A DNA stretch of 32,966 bases from an uncultured Prevotella sp. (GTDB taxonomy: Bacteria > Bacteroidota > Bacteroidia > Bacteroidales > Bacteroidaceae), in assembly GCA_934229335.1 (NCBI GenBank), contig CAKQDQ010000018.1:1-32966 (forward strand). The letters are read 5' to 3'. The first letter of the stretch is position 1. Each line of letters opens with the position of its first letter. Made by a program: the position numbers and the translations under genes. Of this stretch, positions 25,381 through 30,721 are shown piece after piece. Below the pieces are notes generated by a model. The model searched no databases. It saw only the letters and a program-made list of their open reading frames with translations, and had not been told where the DNA came from.

Positions 25381-25446
25381 CATGATTTGTGGAAAATTTG
25401 ATACAAATCCAAACATGATTGCGGCGAAAATCGCATTAAATCCAAA
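25372..25446 (-). repeat. Three TTTGGATTT sites spaced exactly 33 bp
   Basis: Plus-strand AAATCCAAA at 25372-25380, 25405-25413 and 25438-25446. The first two extend to AAATCCAAACATGATT (16 bp identical), and the sequence between sites is also related, so this is a 33-bp direct repeat of about 2.3 units. It ends 12 bp before the end of the DUF3108 gene. Confidence 0.85.
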
Positions 25447-25457
25447 GTAACTGAGTG

Positions 25458-26336
25458 TTATTTCACGCTTGAGAGGAAGGCTTTTGCGGAGCCGAACTTG
25501 AGATAGAGGTCGAGTCGCACGGGTATGTGCTTTTTGTCGTCGGTGACGAAGAATCGCACTATCTCTTTGTCTTTACCGTCTTCACGCTCTGTGTATGATA
25601 GTATCAGGCAGGGGTATTTCACTCCGTTGTCAGCCTTTACGGTTTTTCTTCCTCTGTATATCAGTTTTGCCTGTTGTAGCTTCTCGCCTCCCGCTATGTC
25701 GAGGTGCACGGCGTGTCCTACCTTCCACTTGGCAGGATTGAAGCTGCGCACACGCTGAAAGCTATTGAGCATATCAGAGACGCAGCGGTCGTAAGTATGG
25801 CGTGAGGTGTGTATCTTACCGTCAGAATCGAGGTTTCGCAGTGAGGTGACGCATTTGCCGTCTTGGTATGTGTACCACATCTCGTCTACATAGTATCGCT
25901 TTCCTTCATGCGCTCCCTTGCGGTAGTAGAGCGGTGTGAGCTGTGGGGTGAAGTATACCATTATGGTGTCGCGCATACGGAAGTAGCGGTCGTATGTCTT
26001 CGACGTCTTTGTCACGAGACTGGTGCGATATACGTGTGCTCCCTTGTAGGTGGTAGGGGTAGTCACCAGGCTTGCCGTACCTACCTTAAACCACACGAAC
26101 TTCCAGTTGAAGTGTAGGTTGTAGGTTATTGTTTCCCTGCCGTCAAAGGCACTGTTGTCGTATGTGCACTGGGCGTTGACAGGGCGAGGGAGAAGGAATA
26201 TTAATGTAGAAAGTAGAATGAGGTGTGCTTTTGATGAAGAATGTAAAATGTAGAATGAAGAATGGGGTAATGGTTTATAGGATGACGCGAGTTTGGTCAC
26301 GATGTCACGGATAAGGGTTTTGATGGTGTGTATCAT
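25458..26336 (-). CDS. DUF3108 domain protein, exported
   Basis: A protein of about 292 residues from the ATG at 26334-26336. The frame stays open to 26393, but that extra part is the translation of a hairpin repeat, so I reject the longer start. After about 35 N-terminal residues there is a hydrophobic segment (HLILLSTLIFLLPRPVNAQ) ending in a signal-peptidase-like site, then the DUF3108 body: TITYNLHFNWKFVWFKVGTAS, RYFRMRDTIMVYF, and a C-terminal half with the ILSYTEREDGKDKEIVRFFV and HIPVRLDLYLKFGSAKAFL strands. It is thought to be a periplasmic beta-rich protein; its function is unknown. The unusual N-terminal stretch contains sequence from an inverted repeat. Confidence 0.82.
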   Translation of the reverse strand: MIHTIKTLIRDIVTKLASSYKPLPHSSFYILHSSSKAHLILLSTLIFLLPRPVNAQCTYDNSAFDGRETITYNLHFNWKFVWFKVGTASLVTTPTTYKGAHVYRTSLVTKTSKTYDRYFRMRDTIMVYFTPQLTPLYYRKGAHEGKRYYVDEMWYTYQDGKCVTSLRNLDSDGKIHTSRHTYDRCVSDMLNSFQRVRSFNPAKWKVGHAVHLDIAGGEKLQQAKLIYRGRKTVKADNGVKYPCLILSYTEREDGKDKEIVRFFVTDDKKHIPVRLDLYLKFGSAKAFLSSVK

Positions 26337-26479
26337 AGTCGTTGTGGTTTTCTTTGTATTGGTTATTACGTCGACGTAGAAACATTGACGCACAAGAAAC
26401 TTCTTTGTTGTATAACGTCAGCACATAAGCGATTAGTGCATTATCTCATTCTTCATTCTTCATTATACATTCTTCATTA
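26232..26479. repeat. 33-bp inverted repeats bracketing the DUF3108 start
   Basis: The inner arm (26232-26264, inside the gene) and outer arm (26447-26479) are complementary at 30 of 33 positions without gaps, built on the motif AATGAAGAATG. Between them lie the hairpin element at 26370 and the start codon at 26336. The inner arm is translated as PHSSFYILHSS. Confidence 0.85.
26370..26396 (-). repeat. Dispersed hairpin element, copy 3 (ahead of DUF3108 gene)
   Basis: A degenerate stem GTCGACGT / ACATTGAC (26370-26389) with loop AGAA, flanked by GCACAAGAAA on the plus strand. On the minus strand a G-poor stretch of about 33 nt leads to the ATG at 26336. Confidence 0.6.
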
Positions 26480-26503
26480 TGAAGTATTCTTCACTAAGAA
26501 CGT

Positions 26504-28735
26504 TTAGTATTTCAGATTCGTAGGCACTGGTATACCCTTGCTTGCCGCACGCTGTGCGTTACGGTTCTGCACCTTCTTTCCAGCCTCCGCCTTTTGCTTC
26601 TTTATAGCGTCAGGTTTCTGTAGGTCGAGTGGTGTGGCATTGAGGTCCCAGTCCTTGGTAAGGTCCCATTTAGCCTTCGCCTCCACGGTTCCGTTATAGT
26701 AATACACCTCTTCTGGTTGCGTGGCGGTAAGGTAATCGCCCGTATCCCACTGCCCGTTACCATTGCGGTCTATGATGGCGCGCATATAGTATGTACCGCC
26801 ATTAAGGTAGTAGAACTCCGCTGTGCCGTTCTCTACAGGCTGTGTGCGCACAGGTTTGTCGCCACTGTCGAGCAGCTGCACGAGTATCGTTGGCTCTGTG
26901 CCACGCTTGCGCTGTGCCACAGGTGTAGGGGCGGTGTAACGCACGTTGACAAAGAGCGAGCTGAACTCCTCGTTCTTTCTCACCGCTATGCCTGTCTTGT
27001 ATGGCTCTGATGTCTGCCCGTAGATATCCTCAAAGGCGAGGGTGTCTATCTCCAAGGAGTATTCCGCACCCTCTATCCATTCTGATGTCAACTCCCAAGC
27101 ACGTGGCAGTGAGTCGGTTACTATCTCTCCTTCTCGGCGTGAGGGCTGGAAGATGAATGGGGCACGATACCACAACGAGTCTTGCTGCACGTATAGATGC
27201 ACCGCCTTACGGTCTACCGTCTTCAGGGGTGTAGGGAAGTTTATGCGCAGTGTAGCGTCGGGTTTAATGCTCTGTTGGAAGTCATATTTCGGTTGCAGGC
27301 GCGGTTCTGGCATCAAGGTATCGGTGAGCACCTCTCCGTCTTGCAGGCGTTTGCGCTGTTTCTCAATCTTCTTCTCCCAGTCCTTACGTGCCTGCTCCTG
27401 TAGCTTTTGTCGTTTAGCGTATGGTATTTTTGCGAGTATCTCCAGCGTATCGGTCCACATTCCGAGCTTTCCGAGCGTGTCGGTAGCGAGCGTCTGTATC
27501 TCCATGCGCAGCGTATCTTGGTTAACGAGTGCAGTATCGCGCAACCAATACGTCACGGTGTCGCCCTTCAACGACGGCTCTACGACAAAGGCCTTGTCGG
27601 AATTGAAGTTCAATCCACGTAGCCTTGGCAGGCGTGAGGTGGCATAATCCATGCCAAGTCGTGCAAAAGCGAGAGAGTCGTACTCTACAGGAGCGGTGAA
27701 GAAGAGCGTGAATCTGTCGGCTTCCTTACGCTCCGCCTTTAGATAATGACGCTCACTGACCTTGTGAGAGAATGCTCGCAGCACGATGTTGTCGGGCAAG
27801 TAGTGGTTGTATTTCACCCTCATGATGTCCTTTATGTGCAGTGCGTCAGCCCAAATGGTGTCTTGTCTGATGTCTTCAAAGACAGAGGGCGATAGTGTCT
27901 CTGTGGTAAAGGCTACCATCTCAGAGAGCGTACTGAAGCAGTAGTTGCCGTCCATGTCCTGCAATGCGCCGACGGTGTATGTGCCTGGTGCCACGCCTCG
28001 TACTATGAAGTGCCCACGCGAGTCGGTTCTCGACACCCTGACGAATGTCTGCGAGGCTATGGAGTCTTGCCTTATCATGGTTGGAATGGTGGCGTTAACG
28101 TTGCCACTGTCAGGCAAGGCATATAGTCCTACGAGTATTCCTTTCACTGGTTCGAGGTTCTCTGCGTTGAGCACGGTGCCTGATACCTCCAAGGTGTCTA
28201 TGGTAGTGCCCGTAGAGAAGCTGTAGGTATAGTTGCCAAGTGGGTTACCCTCGTTATTGTCTGTTATGGCGTCAGAGAAGTCTACGGTGTAGGTAGTGTT
28301 CTGTTTCAGCGTATCTTTCAGTTGCACGGTGATGTACTTACCACGTGTCTTTATCTCCGGCATCTCCATCTGTGGCGGTGATACCACCACTTTCTCTGTG
28401 GCATTATCTACCTTTACGTACTCGCTGAAGTATATGTTGAGCTTGCGGCTGTTCACTTCTGTGCCTCTATCGGCTGGTGACGCGCCTATTACGCGAGGCG
28501 GAGTCTCATCGTACCAGCCTCCGTCGGGGTTGCCCATACGGGCGCAGGAGGTGACGAGAAAGAGTGTTGAGATTATTAATGAAGAATGAAGAAATACATT
28601 AAATGAAGAATGAGATTTACTATACGAGTTAACAAGAGTGGCGTTTACCACTCCGTTGCTTTTGCGTTGCAAGAAAAACTTGTCGAGCATTCCTTTTATA
28701 ATAAGGGTATGTATTTTTGTCATTAGTTTATTCAT
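26504..28735 (-). CDS. Ig-like (Big_5/SbsA-type) domain lipoprotein
   Basis: A protein of about 743 residues from the ATG at 28733-28735; the frame is open to 28783 but that part translates a hairpin repeat. A lipobox is visible in LIISTLFLVTSCARMG, followed by GNPDGGWYDETPPRVIGASP, the usual opening of this Bacteroidetes lipoprotein. An Ig-like domain (LNIYFSEYVKVDNATEKVVVSPP, then TYTVDFSDAITDNNEGNPLGNYTYSFSTG) covers about 85-185, then a carboxypeptidase-regulatory-like segment (VKGILVGLYALPDSG), a central coiled region (KRQKLQEQARKDWEKKIEKQ) and a C-terminal part with RAIIDRNGNGQWDTGDYL. It probably sits in the outer membrane; its role is unknown. The 50-odd residues before the lipobox are abnormally long and include repeat-derived sequence. 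Confidence 0.85.
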   Translation of the reverse strand: MNKLMTKIHTLIIKGMLDKFFLQRKSNGVVNATLVNSYSKSHSSFNVFLHSSLIISTLFLVTSCARMGNPDGGWYDETPPRVIGASPADRGTEVNSRKLNIYFSEYVKVDNATEKVVVSPPQMEMPEIKTRGKYITVQLKDTLKQNTTYTVDFSDAITDNNEGNPLGNYTYSFSTGTTIDTLEVSGTVLNAENLEPVKGILVGLYALPDSGNVNATIPTMIRQDSIASQTFVRVSRTDSRGHFIVRGVAPGTYTVGALQDMDGNYCFSTLSEMVAFTTETLSPSVFEDIRQDTIWADALHIKDIMRVKYNHYLPDNIVLRAFSHKVSERHYLKAERKEADRFTLFFTAPVEYDSLAFARLGMDYATSRLPRLRGLNFNSDKAFVVEPSLKGDTVTYWLRDTALVNQDTLRMEIQTLATDTLGKLGMWTDTLEILAKIPYAKRQKLQEQARKDWEKKIEKQRKRLQDGEVLTDTLMPEPRLQPKYDFQQSIKPDATLRINFPTPLKTVDRKAVHLYVQQDSLWYRAPFIFQPSRREGEIVTDSLPRAWELTSEWIEGAEYSLEIDTLAFEDIYGQTSEPYKTGIAVRKNEEFSSLFVNVRYTAPTPVAQRKRGTEPTILVQLLDSGDKPVRTQPVENGTAEFYYLNGGTYYMRAIIDRNGNGQWDTGDYLTATQPEEVYYYNGTVEAKAKWDLTKDWDLNATPLDLQKPDAIKKQKAEAGKKVQNRNAQRAASKGIPVPTNLKY

Positions 28736-28877
28736 CTTTGGTGGGGGAGGTATTGACACAGACGTGGAAACGTCTGTGCACAAGGACTTTTCTTGCCGTA
28801 AAGGACGTTAGCATGCAAGGAAATGAAGCATAATCATATTCTTCATTCTTCACTCTTCATTCTTCACTCTTCATTTA
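28577..28877. repeat. Inverted repeat arms bracketing the Ig-lipoprotein start
   Basis: The inner arm (28577-28614, inside the gene) carries two AATGAAGAATG motifs; the outer arm (28835-28877) carries several CATTCTTCATT/CACTCTTCATT motifs in opposite orientation. They flank the hairpin element at 28757 and the ATG at 28735. The outer arm also forms the last codons and stop of the upstream synthetase gene (LNEE, TGA). Confidence 0.75.
28757..28785 (-). repeat. Dispersed hairpin element, copy 4 (best conserved, ahead of Ig lipoprotein)
   Basis: Perfect 9-bp arms CACAGACGT (28757-28765) and ACGTCTGTG (28770-28778) with a GGAA loop, flanked by GCACAAGGA on the plus strand. On the minus strand a G-poor stretch of about 20 nt (CAATACCTCCCCCACCAAAG) leads to the ATG at 28735. 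Confidence 0.75.
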
Positions 28878-30390
28878 ACGCGAGTAGTTCTTCTATATGC
28901 TTTCTTGTGTTGGCAAGGCGAGGCACTTTATGCTGACCTCCGAGTTTGCCTTTAGCCTTCAGCCAGTCGTTGAAGAGTCCCTCACGTGCCTTCACTATCT
29001 TCAGGCATATCATGTTGATGTCCTTAAAACGCTTTGCCTCGTAGTCACTGTTAAGTTCTTGCAGCCTTGCGTCAAGTATCTTTGCGAAGGCTTCAAGGTC
29101 TTCTGGCTCTTTGGCAAACTCTATCACCCACTGATGGTGTGGCACTACACCTTGTGCGCGATATACAGGTGCCGCAGTGTATTCTCGCACCTCCGCCCCT
29201 GTCTGTTGGCAGGCATATAGCAGTCCTTTCTCTGCATTGTCTACTATAAGCTCTTCACCAAAGGCGTTGATGAAGCTCTTGGTGCGACCAGTAATGATGA
29301 ATTTATACGGACGAATGGATGTGAACTTCACCGTGTCGCCTATCATGTATCTCCACAGTCCGCATGATGTAGAGATTATCATGGCGTAGTTTTTGCCTGT
29401 CTCTACGCCCTCTAATGGTACTACCTGCGTAGGGTCTGTGAGCAGTCCGTTATCGTCGATGGCTGTCATGGGTGCAAATTCGTAATACACGTCGTAGTCG
29501 AGCATCAACAGCATTGACGCGTCTTCTGGGTCGTTCTGTATGCCGAAGAAGCCTTCTGAGGCGTTGTACGTCTCCATATAGTGCATATCGGGCTTGGTGA
29601 TGAGTTGCTCATACTGTTTGCGGTATGGTGTGAAGGCTATGCCACCGTGGAAGAATACCTCAAGGTTTGGCCATACCTCCTGTAGGTATTTCTTGCCAGA
29701 CAGCTCCATGACGCGCATTAATACTGACATCATCCACGACGGTACGCCCGACAGGTTGGTGACGTTCTTGTTAATGCACTCATGTGCTATGAGGTCTCTT
29801 TTTAGCTCAAAGTCGCTGATTAGCGCGGTGCTCTTCTTTGGTACACGCACAAGGTTTACCAAAGGGTTAATGTTTTCGATGAGAATGGCGGAGAGGTCGC
29901 CTACCAATGAGCCTTCTACGTTGTAGTTAGGCATGTGCGACCCACCCAAGATTAATGCACGACCGTCGAAGAGGCGGCTCTTGGGGTTATTGAGAAGGTA
30001 ATAAGCCACTACGTCGGTGCCACCGGCATAGTGGATATGTTGCAGTCCCTCTTGAGAGACAGGTATAAACTTCGACTTGTCATTGGTGGTGCCTGACGAC
30101 TTGGCATACCACTTCACAGTGCCTGGCCACAAGATGTCGGCACTGCCATGACGCATAAGGTCTATGTATTCTTTTAGTTCTTCGTATGTGTTTACAGGTA
30201 TGTTGGCACGAAAATCCTCATAGTTTCGTGTCATGGAGAAGATGTGTTCCCTACCGTACTTAGTGTCCGCGGCGCGTGCCACGAGTCTTTTTCTAACGTC
30301 TTCTTGCAAGTCGAGCGGTGCGGTGATATGCTTTTCCAGCTGCTTCTGCCTTTTTATGAAGGCGAGTCTCGCTATCGATGTTATGCCCAT
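28864..30390 (-). CDS. GH3 auxin-responsive-promoter family protein (acyl-acid-amido synthetase)
   Basis: A 508-residue member of the GH3 acyl-acid-amido synthetase family (adenylate-forming superfamily; not glycoside hydrolase 3). The phosphate-binding motif YAKSSGTTNDKSKFIPVS lies near residues 93-110; later there are FHGGIAFTPYRKQYE, YMETYNASEGFFGIQ and the YMIGDTVKFTSIRPYKFIITGRTKSFINAFGEEL hinge, all in family order. Such enzymes activate a carboxylic acid with ATP and join it to an amine; bacterial substrates are unknown. The C-terminus (LALNEE) and stop codon fall inside a repeat arm. The next gene on the strand is the Ig-like lipoprotein 80 bp on. A -7 motif is 30 nt upstream of the ATG. 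Confidence 0.88.
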   Translation of the reverse strand: MGITSIARLAFIKRQKQLEKHITAPLDLQEDVRKRLVARAADTKYGREHIFSMTRNYEDFRANIPVNTYEELKEYIDLMRHGSADILWPGTVKWYAKSSGTTNDKSKFIPVSQEGLQHIHYAGGTDVVAYYLLNNPKSRLFDGRALILGGSHMPNYNVEGSLVGDLSAILIENINPLVNLVRVPKKSTALISDFELKRDLIAHECINKNVTNLSGVPSWMMSVLMRVMELSGKKYLQEVWPNLEVFFHGGIAFTPYRKQYEQLITKPDMHYMETYNASEGFFGIQNDPEDASMLLMLDYDVYYEFAPMTAIDDNGLLTDPTQVVPLEGVETGKNYAMIISTSCGLWRYMIGDTVKFTSIRPYKFIITGRTKSFINAFGEELIVDNAEKGLLYACQQTGAEVREYTAAPVYRAQGVVPHHQWVIEFAKEPEDLEAFAKILDARLQELNSDYEAKRFKDINMICLKIVKAREGLFNDWLKAKGKLGGQHKVPRLANTRKHIEELLALNEE

Positions 30391-30419
30391 TTCTTATCGT
30401 TACTTGTTATTATGACTTG

Positions 30420-30427
30420 CAAAGTTA
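30420..30427 (-). promoter_or_regulatory. Predicted -7 element of the acyl-acid-amido synthetase gene
   Basis: TAACTTTG on the minus strand, a full match to TAnnTTTG, about 29 nt before the ATG. No TTTG at the expected -33 position. Confidence 0.5.
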
Positions 30428-30455
30428 AGGAGTTTTCTAATACTGAGGAAATATA

Positions 30456-30605
30456 TTAGTGTTTTTTAACGCTGCACTCCTTACAACTGTCGCAGCCTCT
30501 GTCGCGACAACAGCTTTTCTTGTTGCCGCCACGAAGGTGAAAACGTGCCGCTGCGATGAACGCTACTACGACAAGCAGAAGGAGTATGATGGAGATAAAA
30601 TTCAT
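30456..30605 (-). CDS. FeoB-associated Cys-rich membrane protein
   Basis: A 49-residue protein: an N-terminal membrane helix (MNFISIILLLLVVVAFIAAA), a basic turn (RFHLRGGNKK), and a short Cys-rich tail with CC, C-D-S-C and C-S motifs (five Cys in 13 residues). Size, layout and place directly after feoB match the FeoB-associated Cys-rich family, thought to help ferrous iron uptake, perhaps as an FeoC-like or metal-handling partner. It is separated from feoAB by about 115 bp containing an AT-rich inverted repeat. It runs from the ATG at 30603-30605 to the TAA at 30456-30458. Confidence 0.88.
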   Translation of the reverse strand: MNFISIILLLLVVVAFIAAARFHLRGGNKKSCCRDRGCDSCKECSVKKH

Positions 30606-30630
30606 GTTTAATGCATATTTCATTGTTGAT

Positions 30631-30721
30631 AATTAATAATGCATAACTCATAATAAATATTAATTAAGACGGCACACATGGCGCAACATAATTATGTATT
30701 ATGAATTATGCATTATGAATT
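30631..30721. repeat. AT-rich 24-bp inverted repeat between feoAB and the Cys-rich gene
   Basis: Arms at 30631-30654 and 30698-30721 are complementary at 22 of 24 positions, sharing the core ATAATGCATAA. The right arm overlaps the feoB stop codon. It resembles the AT-rich short palindromic repeats common in Bacteroidales spacers. Confidence 0.8.

Noticed and set aside
26337..26393. N-terminal extension of the DUF3108 protein
   Set aside because: Those codons translate hairpin element copy 3; the ATG at 26336 follows an A/C-rich leader as in the other copies.
28736..28783. N-terminal extension of the Ig-like lipoprotein
   Set aside because: The extra codons translate hairpin element copy 4; the ATG at 28735 is the better start.
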